Positions 1 to 8,429 of a DNA stretch of 64,000 nt are shown piece by piece. The notes below the pieces were generated by a model that was not told where the DNA came from, made no database searches, and saw only the letters and a program-made list of their open reading frames with translations. Every line of letters begins with the position of its first letter. Within the stretch, counting starts at the first letter, position 1. The DNA lies in assembly GCA_018971775.1 (NCBI GenBank), contig JAGXAB010000012.1, positions 50,343-114,342 on the forward strand, in the 5' to 3' direction. The DNA is from Cyanobacteria bacterium REEB67 (GTDB lineage: Bacteria; Cyanobacteriota; Vampirovibrionia; Obscuribacterales; Obscuribacteraceae). A program made the translations under genes and the position numbers.

Positions 1-85
1 TCGCTTCTTTGACGAGAACCTTTTTGCGGTTTTCTTTGGCTTTTCTGCGCTGTTTCTTTTCACGGCGATTGTACTTGTGAGTCAT
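1..85 (-). CDS. Small, highly basic protein, partial (runs off left edge)
   Basis: The minus strand opens with an ATG at 85 preceded by a good ribosome binding site (GGGAGAG, about 6 bases upstream). It codes for at least 28 residues beginning MTHKYNRREKKQRRKAKENR, almost half Lys or Arg. The rest lies outside the window. Such composition is common in nucleic-acid-binding or ribosome-associated small proteins, but no family can be named. It sits 69 bases downstream of the PATAN-domain gene on the same strand and may be read from the same transcript. Confidence 0.55.
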   Translation of the reverse strand, partial: MTHKYNRREKKQRRKAKENRKKVLVKEA

Positions 86-154
86 GAAACTCTCCCAATT
101 AAGACGTATAAGTTTGAAAGAGTGTACCGAAAAGACAGGAAAATTGCAGGCTTC

Positions 155-2176
155 TTAGCGCCTTGCAAACCTTTCTTTTTCTTGAGTAAGACGGTCCCAG
201 TCGGAGGCTGTCATGAAGCCCAACTTGACGAGCAGGTCGGTGAGCTTGATCCCTTTCTGGCGGGCCACTTCAATCACATCGCGCAGCTCATCGCCGGTAA
301 TACGCCGTCTTTGCAGCAGATATTGCTCGAGTTCTACCCGTCCGAGCAGCAAATCGGCGGTCAGACTGGCTACGGCATCGGGCGGGTCAAGGTAACCACG
401 CTCCAGGCAATATTTGCAGTCGTGCAAGATTTGAGCGGGCACGACATCCGATTCTGTGGCAACAGTGATAAAAGTTTTACCCTTTTTGAAATCTTCGACA
501 ATTTTTTGCAGATTGTCGTCGAGCACTCCGTTGCCGACGGATATATGGCCAAATGGCGACACATGAAAGCTGGTCTGGAAAAGCCGCTCGATGTCGATAG
601 CGACGATTGGCAGTGGATCGGTGCGGACGATGTCAAAGAGCCTTTTCTCCGGACTTTCCTCGACAGCGGTGGCGGCCAGAGCGCCAGCCGAAGAAGAAGA
701 AGAAGAAGAAGAAGAAGAAGAAGAAGAAGAAGCCTGCACCGTCACTTTCATTTTTTCGTCGCTGACCGCCGCCGCCCAGGCGTTGACGGTGGCAATCGGA
801 GTGGAAGCACCGGCCGAAGCTGTGGAAAATTCTCTGGCAGTCGATTTAGTGTCGGTCGTGCTCTTATCTTTGCTGCTCTTGTCCAGGTTAATACTTTTAT
901 CCAGGGTCTGCCTGGCCAGAGCCGCCGCCTTGGCTACGGCCAGACTGTCCGAGGAAACTGCGGCGATCTTGTCGGATGATGTACGAAAAGATGTAGGCAA
1001 ATGAATCTGCTGCGTATCGACTTGAGAGGCAGCGGCCCTGGAGGCATCCGGATTTTCGAGAAATTCCTTCATCACATCTTTGGCATACTCGAGCGGCTGC
1101 TCTGAGGCTTTTTGCGCCTTAGCCATGATTTCGGCAAATTCGGGCGAGCCCACCGCCGGCAGAGAATCGCAGGTGATGACGTCACGGTCGCCGGTCATCT
1201 TCCCGGGCACGGCATTAAACGTAGCACCGGTGGCGGTGCCGACGGCGCTCTGTTTGTCGGCTTCGACAGGCGGAGTGAAATCAGCTTTAACAGCCGGTAG
1301 TGCCTCTTCGGCGGCTGGCCCAGACAGAGAATCAGAAGCAGACGCCTCTGCCTCGACAGGGGAAAGATCGGGCTCAAATTGTTGAGGCTTCGCTTCAGTT
1401 TCAGTATCGATGGCAGGAGCTACTTCAGACACAACTTCAGACACCACTGGCCCGGGAGTGGCGTCGAAAGCGTCACTTCCACCTTTACTTTCACTGGCAC
1501 TTTTGGTTTGCCCCGGCGGCGCTTCTTCGTCGTCGACCTGCATGCTATCGAGTATGGCGGCTAGGCCGTTGATTGGGGTTTCGCCGGCGTCTTCGACCTG
1601 CACTTCCTTGGTCGCCCGCAAAATTTCGACCGAACCGGTAATCAGCAAGCGAAAAAGCGAGCTGGTGGCACGCACAACATCAAAACTAAATTCGCGCATG
1701 GCCTGACGCATGGTGCGACCGTCTGTGATCCAGCCGAGCACGGCATAATCTTCTTTGAGCAAGGGTTGCTTGGCGAGCGCCTCTTGCCAGGATTGGGTGC
1801 CGAATGTGGGCGAAGGAACGATTTCACTGTTCAAACCAACGGCGGAGTCCCGCAAAAAAGCCATTTGATCGGCAAAAGTATTGGATTGTTTGAGGGGGAT
1901 TTTGAGGCTGTCGCTGCCACCACCACTGGAGGCGGTCGCCTCGCTATCTAAACGCTCGACCTTGAAATTTCCCTCGGGCCAGAACAATAGTTCGGTCAAG
2001 GCATCATTTCCTTCGAGCAGCCCAAAATTAGCGCTTTGAATCACGCCTGAGCAAACAAGCAAACTACCCTTCTGACCGGCGCTCTCCAGATTTACCTTGT
2101 AGCTCTTGTTTGACTCGGTGGCCAAAAATTGTAAAAGCCCCGGCAGTGAGACGTCGGACAGGTTTCCCTCAATCAT
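155..2176 (-). CDS. PATAN (DUF4388) domain protein with long disordered linker and poly-serine tract
   Basis: A 673-residue protein. Residues 1-75 (MIEGNLSDVSLPGLLQFLA, then a GSLLV-CSGVIQSAN strand pattern and a WPEGNFKV end) match the PATAN/DUF4388 fold, a protein-protein interaction module first noted at the N-terminus of cyanobacterial PatA. A second globular part covers about 95-190. Residues 200-480 are low-complexity, rich in Ala, Glu, Ser and Asp, and end in a run of about 14 serines encoded by a TCT microsatellite. The last 170 residues are again ordered and helical (ending TDLLVKLGFMTASDWDRL), resembling a type II secretion/MshE N-terminal-like helical module. No membrane segment or catalytic motif is seen. 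It is divergent from the primary sigma factor gene, with 296 bases between the starts. Likely a cytoplasmic signalling scaffold; partner unknown. Confidence 0.7.
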   Translation of the reverse strand: MIEGNLSDVSLPGLLQFLATESNKSYKVNLESAGQKGSLLVCSGVIQSANFGLLEGNDALTELLFWPEGNFKVERLDSEATASSGGGSDSLKIPLKQSNTFADQMAFLRDSAVGLNSEIVPSPTFGTQSWQEALAKQPLLKEDYAVLGWITDGRTMRQAMREFSFDVVRATSSLFRLLITGSVEILRATKEVQVEDAGETPINGLAAILDSMQVDDEEAPPGQTKSASESKGGSDAFDATPGPVVSEVVSEVAPAIDTETEAKPQQFEPDLSPVEAEASASDSLSGPAAEEALPAVKADFTPPVEADKQSAVGTATGATFNAVPGKMTGDRDVITCDSLPAVGSPEFAEIMAKAQKASEQPLEYAKDVMKEFLENPDASRAAASQVDTQQIHLPTSFRTSSDKIAAVSSDSLAVAKAAALARQTLDKSINLDKSSKDKSTTDTKSTAREFSTASAGASTPIATVNAWAAAVSDEKMKVTVQASSSSSSSSSSSSSSAGALAATAVEESPEKRLFDIVRTDPLPIVAIDIERLFQTSFHVSPFGHISVGNGVLDDNLQKIVEDFKKGKTFITVATESDVVPAQILHDCKYCLERGYLDPPDAVASLTADLLLGRVELEQYLLQRRRITGDELRDVIEVARQKGIKLTDLLVKLGFMTASDWDRLTQEKERFARR
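690..732. repeat. (GAA/TTC)14 trinucleotide microsatellite in coding sequence
   Basis: Fourteen uninterrupted AAG/GAA units on the plus strand are read on the minus strand as consecutive TCT serine codons. The repeat is in frame, so gain or loss of a unit changes only the length of the serine run, not the frame. Confidence 0.95.
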
Positions 2177-2472
2177 CTATTTATCCCTTGCATCCCCAGC
2201 TCGTTTCAAATTATGGCCGCTTGGAGTTCTCTTTTCGCTTCCATATATTGAAGAAAAACCTCCGCTGCTTAACCCTATACCAAAAAGATGCCCCGGCAAA
2301 TCGTGACGGTCACGTAGCGGCGCATCAACAAAGGCGCGGAAAGCCAAATTTACAAAACTTAATCCACTTCTTGACTGCTTAGAGTTTCGGGAGTTTTGGG
2401 TAAATAGCAGGTAAGTGATACGGCTCCGAGAGTTGGATCGCTTCTTACTAAGTAAACGGGAGTGGGAGCGCG

Positions 2473-3417
2473 TTGGCTTCTAGAGTAACTGACGAAGTAT
2501 CGGATGAATATGCGGACGTTTTTGGCGCCGACGAAGATCCGGCCATAGAGCCCGAAGTCGAGGCTGAGCCTACATCCAGTGAGGGCTTTAGCGAAGACTC
2601 GGTGCGTCTCTATTTAAGAGAAATCGGGCGCGTCAAAATGATCAAGCCCGACGAAGAGATCGAGCTTGCCCGCATGATCGCCAAAGGCGATCCCGAGGCC
2701 AAAAAGAAGCTGATTCAGGCTAATCTGCGCCTGGTCATATCGATTGCAAAAAAATACGTCAACCGCGGCCTTCCCTTCCAGGATCTCATCCAGGAGGGCA
2801 ATCTCGGCTTGATCCGTGCCGCCGAAAAATTCGACCACACCAAAGGTTTTAAATTTTCCACCTACGCCACCTGGTGGATAAGACAGGCTATCAGTCGGGG
2901 CCTCGCCGACAAATCGCGGACGATTCGCGTGCCCGTGCACATGGTCGAATCGATCAACAAACTAAAAAAGAATAGCGCCAGACTGGCTCAGGAGCTGGGT
3001 CGCAAACCGACCGAGCAGGAGCTTTCACTGGCTCTAGACATACCGGTCGGCAAAGTGCAGGAAATTATGGCCGCGGACCGCGAGCCGGTTTCTATGGAAA
3101 TGCCGCTTAACCGCGACGACGAGACTTATATCGGCGATCTGATCGAAGATAATGAAGCGACGCGTCCCGATGCCACCACCGCCGAAGAATTGATGCGTCA
3201 GGACCTGAGCCGCATGCTCAGCCAGCTCACCCCTCGCGAAAGAGACATCATGCATTTGCGCTATGGCCTCGAAGACGGAAGACAGAGAACACTGGAAGAA
3301 GTCGGCCGTCTTTTCAATATTACCCGCGAGCGCGTGCGGCAGATCGAGCACAAGGCTTTCCGCAAACTGCGCCAGCCCAACTGGTCGTCCAAATTGGCCG
3401 GCTATCTTGACGACTAA
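2473..3417 (+). CDS. rpoD: Primary-type RNA polymerase sigma-70 factor (RpoD/SigA family)
   Basis: A 314-residue group 1/2 sigma factor. After an acidic N-terminus of about 45 residues, region 1.2 begins at [12 protein letters not shown]. Region 2 follows ([45 protein letters not shown]), including the aromatic residues that melt the -10 element. Then come region 3 and region 4.2 with the helix-turn-helix [20 protein letters not shown]. It lacks the long non-conserved insert of proteobacterial RpoD and resembles cyanobacterial SigA in length and ending. The start is TTG at 2473 behind GGGAGTGGGAG; no better in-frame ATG exists before region 1.2. The gene is divergent from the PATAN gene, so the 296-base gap must hold both promoters, though I could not pick a convincing -35/-10 pair there. 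It may be the vegetative sigma factor or a close group 2 paralogue. Confidence 0.93.
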   Translation: MASRVTDEVSDEYADVFGADEDPAIEPEVEAEPTSSEGFSEDSVRLYLREIGRVKMIKPDEEIELARMIAKGDPEAKKKLIQANLRLVISIAKKYVNRGLPFQDLIQEGNLGLIRAAEKFDHTKGFKFSTYATWWIRQAISRGLADKSRTIRVPVHMVESINKLKKNSARLAQELGRKPTEQELSLALDIPVGKVQEIMAADREPVSMEMPLNRDDETYIGDLIEDNEATRPDATTAEELMRQDLSRMLSQLTPRERDIMHLRYGLEDGRQRTLEEVGRLFNITRERVRQIEHKAFRKLRQPNWSSKLAGYLDD

Positions 3418-3579
3418 CTAGCCTTAGAGTTGCCTAAATGGCCTCCCCCATCTAAAAATTCTTTGCAGCATTAGACAAACGCTCTTCTTACAACCCTCCG
3501 GGCTTGATAGGGTTATGCTGTGGACTTACCGGCCTTTTTTAAAGTCTGGGCGTCCTTCCTTTGATGACCGGCAACCTTT

Positions 3580-4971
3580 ATGACCGAAAAGCAGCTTCTA
3601 GCTCCAAGCGCCTTGAGCGAACTGGTCGACCTCGGCCAGCGTCAGAAGCTGCGCTCTCTGCTCAACGATCAACACCCGGCTGATCTCGCCGAATGTTTCG
3701 AGGAGCTCAGCCCCTCCTATCGCATCTCCTGCTTTCGCCTGCTCGACCTGGACAATGCTTCCTCGCTCCTGGCCGAGCTCGAGCCGGATCGCCAGTCCGA
3801 GCTGATTCGCGATCTGGGTGACATCTCGGTCGTCGCCCTGATCGGGGCCATGTCGCCGGACGATGCCGTGGACTTGCTCTCCGGCCTGCCCTCCGAAAAG
3901 GCGAAAGAGATCATCAACCAGATGAGCGATGCCGAGGTCAAAGAAGACCTCACTCAGCTCATGACTTTCAATCCGGACACGGCCGGCGGCATCATGTCCA
4001 CCGACTATCTGGCCCTGCATTCACGCATGACCGTAGCCGAAGGCCTGGTCTATCTGCGCGAAAAATACGAAGACATCGAAGAAGAAATCTATGACGTCTA
4101 TGTCGTCAACGAAGAAGAAATGCTCGTCGGCGTCGTTTCACTCAAAGATTTGCTCACCGCCTCGCCGGAAGTCTCGGTACAAAACATCATGGACGAAGAT
4201 GTTGTCTTCGTCGAAGCCAGCCTCGACCAGGAACAGGCCGCCGAAATCGTCAGCCGCTATGACCTATTGACCCTGCCTGTCGTAGACGGCAAAAAACATC
4301 TACTTGGGATTATCACCGCCGATGATGTCATCGACGTTTTAAAAGAAGAACACGCCGAAGACATCTTTCAATCGTCGGGTATCAATACCGGCTCGGACAA
4401 TCAAGATATCCTGACCTGGGGCGTGCGCCGCGCCTTTGGTGCTCGATTGCCCTGGCTGCTTGTCACCCTGTTCATTGAAACAGGCTCGGCATCGGTGATC
4501 AAACACTACGACGCGATCATTCAGCAGACAGTGCTCGCTGCTTCTTTTATGCCGCTCTTGTCCGGCGTCACCGGTTCAGTGGCTACGCAGAGCACCTGTA
4601 TCGTCATCGCCTCCAGCGCCAGTCGCGGTCAAATCAGTCTGCGCACCGCCCTGCGCAATATCTGGCATGAACTGCGCGTCGGCATGATGCTCGGTCTTTT
4701 TTGCGGACTGTCCACTTATTGCATCTCGCACTTTATGCATCAATCCAGCAATGAGCTCGGCATCTTAGTCGGCATGTCGCTTTTCCTCACCATGTCTGTG
4801 GGAGTTTTGATGGGCACCCTCATGCCTTTCATCTTTCAAAAAGTAGGCGTCAATCCGGCCCATGCCTCTGGACCCTTCATCACAAGTATTTTAGATGTCT
4901 GTACAATGTCCATTTACCTGACAATCGTCCACTTCTTCCTGACAAACTCGCCGGCCGGTTTTAAACTGTAA
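3580..4971 (+). CDS. mgtE: MgtE-family magnesium transporter
   Basis: A 463-residue inner-membrane Mg2+ channel/transporter. Residues 1-130 form the MgtE N superhelical domain (repeated leucine-rich helices, ending DTAGGIMSTDYLAL). Residues 135-255 are a pair of CBS domains, the cytosolic Mg2+ sensor (VVSLKDLL, MDEDVVFVEAS, GIITADDVIDVL). From about 285 on are five membrane helices, with the conserved PLLSGVTGSVATQSTCIV segment and the C-terminal FITSILDVCTMSIYL helix that lines the pore. Length is normal for the family. ATG at 3580 was chosen as the first in-frame ATG. Only 33 bases separate it from the following carboxylase gene, so the two may be cotranscribed. Regulation is expected mainly at the protein level, by Mg2+ binding between the CBS and N domains. 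Confidence 0.93.
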   Translation: MTEKQLLAPSALSELVDLGQRQKLRSLLNDQHPADLAECFEELSPSYRISCFRLLDLDNASSLLAELEPDRQSELIRDLGDISVVALIGAMSPDDAVDLLSGLPSEKAKEIINQMSDAEVKEDLTQLMTFNPDTAGGIMSTDYLALHSRMTVAEGLVYLREKYEDIEEEIYDVYVVNEEEMLVGVVSLKDLLTASPEVSVQNIMDEDVVFVEASLDQEQAAEIVSRYDLLTLPVVDGKKHLLGIITADDVIDVLKEEHAEDIFQSSGINTGSDNQDILTWGVRRAFGARLPWLLVTLFIETGSASVIKHYDAIIQQTVLAASFMPLLSGVTGSVATQSTCIVIASSASRGQISLRTALRNIWHELRVGMMLGLFCGLSTYCISHFMHQSSNELGILVGMSLFLTMSVGVLMGTLMPFIFQKVGVNPAHASGPFITSILDVCTMSIYLTIVHFFLTNSPAGFKL

Positions 4972-5004
4972 GGCCTCCTCACCTATCTTTGCAAAGGACC
5001 TATA

Positions 5005-6558
5005 ATGGAAACGATCAAAAAAGATCCCAATAAAGAAGTCTTGAAAAGACGGCAGGAAGCCGCTTACGTATCGGAAGCGGCAGCGGAAAAAAGACACAAG
5101 CAGGGCACCCTGCTCGCTCGCGAAAGAATAGAGAAGCTTGTCGATGAAGGCAGCTTCCAGGAGATCGATCGCTATGCCATGCATCAATGCCGCGATTTCG
5201 GCATGGAAAGCAAGATGGTCTATGGGGATGGTGTAATCACCGGTCAAGCCAAAATTGACGGCAGACCGGTTTATCTTTTTGCCCACGACGCCACCTTTGT
5301 CGGCGGAGCACTGGGCGAAGTCTTCGCCCGCAAAGTCTGCAAGATCATGGATCTGGCCCAGCAAGCCGGAGTGCCGGTGATTGGGCTGAACGAGAGCGGC
5401 GGCGCCCGCATTCAAGAGGGCGTGCGTTCACTGGCCGGTTACGCCGATATCTTCTATCGCAATGTCAAAAGCTCGGGCGTCATTCCGCAAATTTCGATTA
5501 TTTACGGAGCCTGCGCCGGTGGCGCCGTTTATAGTCCGGCCGTGACCGACTTTACGATCATGGTCAAAGAGAAGAGTTTTATGTTCGTCACCGGGCCGGA
5601 AATCGTGCGCACCGTCACCGGTGAAGACGTCAGCCTGGAAGAGTTGGGCGGCGCCATGACCCACAACAGTCGCTCCGGTGTGGCCCAATTGCTCGCCGAA
5701 GACGAAGAAGATTCGTTCTATCTGGCCCGCAAATTGCTCTCCTATTTGCCTTCCAACAATCTCGACACGGCCCCGATCGATGAGGAAGGCCCGGACGCCG
5801 AACCAGCGGACGCCGCCTCCCTCGACACGATCGTGCCCCATGACGCCAGCAAACCGTATGACATGTACGAAGTGCTCGCCCGAATTTTCGATTATGGCGA
5901 TTTCTTCGAAATTTCGCCACTTTTTGCCACCAACATCATCGTCGGCTTCGCCCGCCTCGGAGGCCATTCGGTCGGCATCGTCGCCAATCAGCCAAAATCT
6001 CTGGCCGGCTGTCTCGACATAAACGCTTCGGTAAAAGCAGCTCGCTTCGTGCGTTTCTGCGATGCCTTCAATATCCCCGTGCTCACCTTTGTCGACGTGC
6101 CGGGCTATTTGCCAGGCACTCAGCAGGAATTTCAGGGCATTATCAGACATGGTGCCAAATTGCTTTACGCTTACTGCGAGGCAACCGTGCCCAAGCTCAC
6201 AGTTATCACCCGCAAGGCATATGGTGGCGCCTTCGACGTCATGGGCTCAAAAAATGTCGGCGGCGATTACAACCTCGCCTGGCCGACCGGCGAGATTGCC
6301 GTGGTCGGAGCGGAAGCGGCGGTCAATCTGCTCTATCGCCGCGAGATCAAAGAGGATAATGGCGGCGGCCGCTTCAAAGAGCTCGTCTCCGAATTTCGTG
6401 AGCGTTTTGCCAATCCATATATCGCCTCTCAGGAAGGCTATATAGATGATGTGATTTTGCCCTCCGAAACACGGGCAAAATTGATCGCCGCCCTGGAAGT
6501 ACAGAAGAACAAGCGGGTAGAAATGCCCCGCCGTAAGCACGGTAATATTCCACTTTAG
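5005..6558 (+). CDS. pccB: Acyl-CoA carboxylase carboxyltransferase (beta) subunit, propionyl-CoA carboxylase type
   Basis: A 517-residue biotin-dependent carboxyltransferase, full length for PccB/AccD5-type subunits. The N-terminal crotonase-like lobe carries GLNESGGARIQEGV and IYGACAGGAVYSPA; the C-terminal lobe carries the second oxyanion region VLTFVDVPGYLPGTQQEF and ITRKAYGGAFDVMGSKN. It moves CO2 from carboxybiotin to propionyl-CoA (or another short acyl-CoA), giving methylmalonyl-CoA, and needs a biotin carboxylase/BCCP partner that is not in this window. The start ATG at 5005 has an AAAGGA site about 8 bases upstream. It follows mgtE closely and is followed by a hairpin at its stop. 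The substrate could also be acetyl-CoA or a longer acyl-CoA; chain-length preference cannot be read here. Confidence 0.92.
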   Translation: METIKKDPNKEVLKRRQEAAYVSEAAAEKRHKQGTLLARERIEKLVDEGSFQEIDRYAMHQCRDFGMESKMVYGDGVITGQAKIDGRPVYLFAHDATFVGGALGEVFARKVCKIMDLAQQAGVPVIGLNESGGARIQEGVRSLAGYADIFYRNVKSSGVIPQISIIYGACAGGAVYSPAVTDFTIMVKEKSFMFVTGPEIVRTVTGEDVSLEELGGAMTHNSRSGVAQLLAEDEEDSFYLARKLLSYLPSNNLDTAPIDEEGPDAEPADAASLDTIVPHDASKPYDMYEVLARIFDYGDFFEISPLFATNIIVGFARLGGHSVGIVANQPKSLAGCLDINASVKAARFVRFCDAFNIPVLTFVDVPGYLPGTQQEFQGIIRHGAKLLYAYCEATVPKLTVITRKAYGGAFDVMGSKNVGGDYNLAWPTGEIAVVGAEAAVNLLYRREIKEDNGGGRFKELVSEFRERFANPYIASQEGYIDDVILPSETRAKLIAALEVQKNKRVEMPRRKHGNIPL

Positions 6559-6580
6559 AATCCGCCGCTTGCGGATTTGT
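6559..6580 (+). terminator. Hairpin after pccB stop, possible terminator
   Basis: A perfect 7-base-pair stem (AATCCGC / GCGGATT, loop CGCTT) begins one base after the carboxylase stop codon and is followed by TGTCACTT. The T-run is weak, so termination may be partial or the hairpin may only protect the 3' end. Confidence 0.5.
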
Positions 6581-6591
6581 CACTTAAAAAT

Positions 6592-7335
6592 TTAGCGCCG
6601 AGAAATCTTCGGATAGTCGAGGACGATTTCAATCGGCTCGCCTGCCGATGCATGACTATAAGTAAGCAAATTGATATGCGCTGAGACGGGAGCAGGCATG
6701 ATCGATTCGGCTCGCGACACCGGATCGACTGCTCTGGTGCTCTTTTCGATAAAGGCCAGCAGGCTCTCCTGCAAAGGAGCGGGGGTGACTACAAAAATCC
6801 CTTTTACACCATTGGCACCAAGGCGAGCCTGGATCTTCATCACCTTCAAAAGAAAGTCGCGGAGCAATTCGACGTAGATTTTGCCCGGATCGTTTTTGGT
6901 TTTACCACCATAGCTGAAACCATCCATGGTGTTAACTTTTCCGTCAATCACCAGAGCGCAAATCGGGCTCTGTCCGACTGCCGTTTTGAAGACGACCTCG
7001 TAGACCGGAATCAGCCAACGCGAAAAAAATCCGCGCTCGATCTGTCTCACCTCGGCCGAGGTGACTCGCGAAAACATTTCCCAGAGCCGGATTTGACGAT
7101 TGTATAAGCCGCTCTGATGGGCAAAGGCGAAATAGTCATGAAAGAGCGAGTGAATCACAGCCAGCGGTAAGGGGTCGATGTGCGCTCCGGTCGGTGCCTC
7201 GATCACTAGATTGTCCAGCCCGGCCTTGATGTCAACAGCGGTCGCTCCACGAGGATTGCCAGTGACTGCGCCGAGGTTGTAGGCCTCATCTTCGAGATTC
7301 TTGATCTGCACGGTGCAATTATTTACAACAGCCAT
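6592..7335 (-). CDS. Conserved-looking protein of unknown function
   Basis: A 247-residue soluble protein beginning MAVVNNCTVQIKNLEDEAY. I chose this ATG because GGATGGGATTC lies just upstream; an upstream TTG would add 11 residues but has no binding site. The sequence is well-mixed and globular, with no signal peptide or membrane helix. Notable parts are a helical stretch around PLAVIHSLFHDYFAFAH and a central beta-rich region (VYEVVFKTAVGQSPICALVI). The near-C-terminal segment SIMPAPVSAHINLLTYSHA might resemble a capsid- or chaperone-like strand, but I recognise no family. It is convergent with the carboxylase gene and stands alone. Confidence 0.6.
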   Translation of the reverse strand: MAVVNNCTVQIKNLEDEAYNLGAVTGNPRGATAVDIKAGLDNLVIEAPTGAHIDPLPLAVIHSLFHDYFAFAHQSGLYNRQIRLWEMFSRVTSAEVRQIERGFFSRWLIPVYEVVFKTAVGQSPICALVIDGKVNTMDGFSYGGKTKNDPGKIYVELLRDFLLKVMKIQARLGANGVKGIFVVTPAPLQESLLAFIEKSTRAVDPVSRAESIMPAPVSAHINLLTYSHASAGEPIEIVLDYPKISRR

Positions 7336-7764
7336 TTGAATCCCATCCGAGCGCCGGGCAAAAACCAATCAACAAACGAGCTAATAAATCAGCCAACAGG
7401 CAGATTTTATCAAAGAATTGCCAAGTAAACCGCTATGTGAAATCAAGGGCGAAATTGTCCGAATATTTGCCAAGAGCAGCCTGCCCCATGTGCTTGCTGA
7501 AGGGAAATGGGATTAGCTGCCGTCAAACGTGGTACATCTACTATTAGCGACTGAGCGTATGGGCGAACAACGGGCAAGGAGGTAAAAAAGTTCGCCATAA
7601 AGTGGGCTATGTGCTCGCTTGCTTCAGTCCCCTATCAGGTAAACTGATAATAGGCGCTTGGCGGTTGCAGCTTCTCGGAATTTAGAGGCAGCCAGAAGGT
7701 AGCCCATTTGGGTTCCTGAGCACTTGCATGTCTATCTAACTTAAGGACTTGACCGAGTTAAGTT
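7336..7764. other. 429-base non-coding stretch upstream of the ECF-like sigma gene
   Basis: No supported ORF. It holds the upstream regions of both neighbours: the minus-strand unknown gene to the left and the sigma/anti-sigma pair to the right. Around 7631-7656 is an imperfect hairpin (CCTATCAG / CTGATAATAGG, 3-base bulge). An AAGGAGGTAAAAAAG at 7579-7590 looks like a strong ribosome binding site but has no convincing reading frame after it. A long leader or small RNA is possible; I cannot support one. Confidence 0.4.
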
Positions 7765-8346
7765 ATGCCTCTTCTCCCCGCAAAAAACAGTACAAAAGAG
7801 TTTACCCAGACTGCTTTGGACGTCCTCACTGACCTGAAGAAGGGCAGCGGCGAAAAACGCAACGAATTTGTCTGGGTGCATCAGGAGCGTGTCTACGCAG
7901 TGGCCTACCTGGGCACTGACAACCACGACCATGCCACCGAAGTGACGATTTCGGCGTTCAACAATGCTTTCAGTGCACTCAATCAGTCATTGCCGAAAAA
8001 TCCGGACATTTCGATCTGGGATTGGCTCTCCCAATTTGTTGTCGAGGCCATGGGCGAATATCACGCTCAAAATTCCGACGATCCGGTCAATAACGAAACA
8101 ATGGACCCGACTCAAGATGGGTCAGCCAACATGGATTGGGAGACGACGGTTTTACTTGGCGTGCAAAGAGTCAAACGCTGTATTTCATCCCTTTCCCCCG
8201 AACAGAAAAAAGCCTTTCTTTTGCGCCACCACTACGACCTTAACTACGAGCAGATTGCCACCGTTGCCAACGAAACCGTCGAATCGGCAATGGCAACCCT
8301 TTATAGAGCCAGAGTACAAGTAGTTAAGTGCCTGGGCCGCGGATAA
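7765..8346 (+). CDS. ECF-like sigma-70 family protein
   Basis: A 193-residue protein with a degenerate sigma region 2 (about residues 30-75, EFVWVHQERVYAVAYL then DHATEVTISAFNNAFSAL) and a clear sigma region 4 (about 128-190: LSPEQKKAFLLRHHYDLNYE followed by QIATVANETVESAMATLYRAR), the -35-binding helix-turn-helix. The linker between them is acidic. Its place 83 bases before a gene that starts with a canonical zinc-binding anti-sigma domain supports a sigma/anti-sigma pair. Region 2 departs from the usual ECF consensus (no clear DAEDLTQ core), so promoter melting should be tested. It should direct RNA polymerase to a small regulon, probably including its own operon. The start is ATG 7765; the Shine-Dalgarno is weak (AAGGA, far upstream). 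Confidence 0.75.
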   Translation: MPLLPAKNSTKEFTQTALDVLTDLKKGSGEKRNEFVWVHQERVYAVAYLGTDNHDHATEVTISAFNNAFSALNQSLPKNPDISIWDWLSQFVVEAMGEYHAQNSDDPVNNETMDPTQDGSANMDWETTVLLGVQRVKRCISSLSPEQKKAFLLRHHYDLNYEQIATVANETVESAMATLYRARVQVVKCLGRG

Positions 8347-8429
8347 AACTTATTGAGCATTCGATTTTTAGATGATACGCCCTGGTTCACTGACCAAGTT
8401 TCGATAAATTTGAGGTTCGGCTTACAGAC

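Noticed and set aside
591..1004. Plus-strand frame with a poly-Glu run over the microsatellite
   Set aside because: It is the antisense reading of the serine repeat in the PATAN gene and has no start signal or homology.
3418..3579. Possible promoter or terminator between rpoD and mgtE
   Set aside because: No -35/-10 pair with proper spacing and no stable stem with a T-run could be found.
4891..5415. 174-codon minus-strand frame across the mgtE/pccB junction
   Set aside because: Antisense to two clear genes; no start signal or motif.
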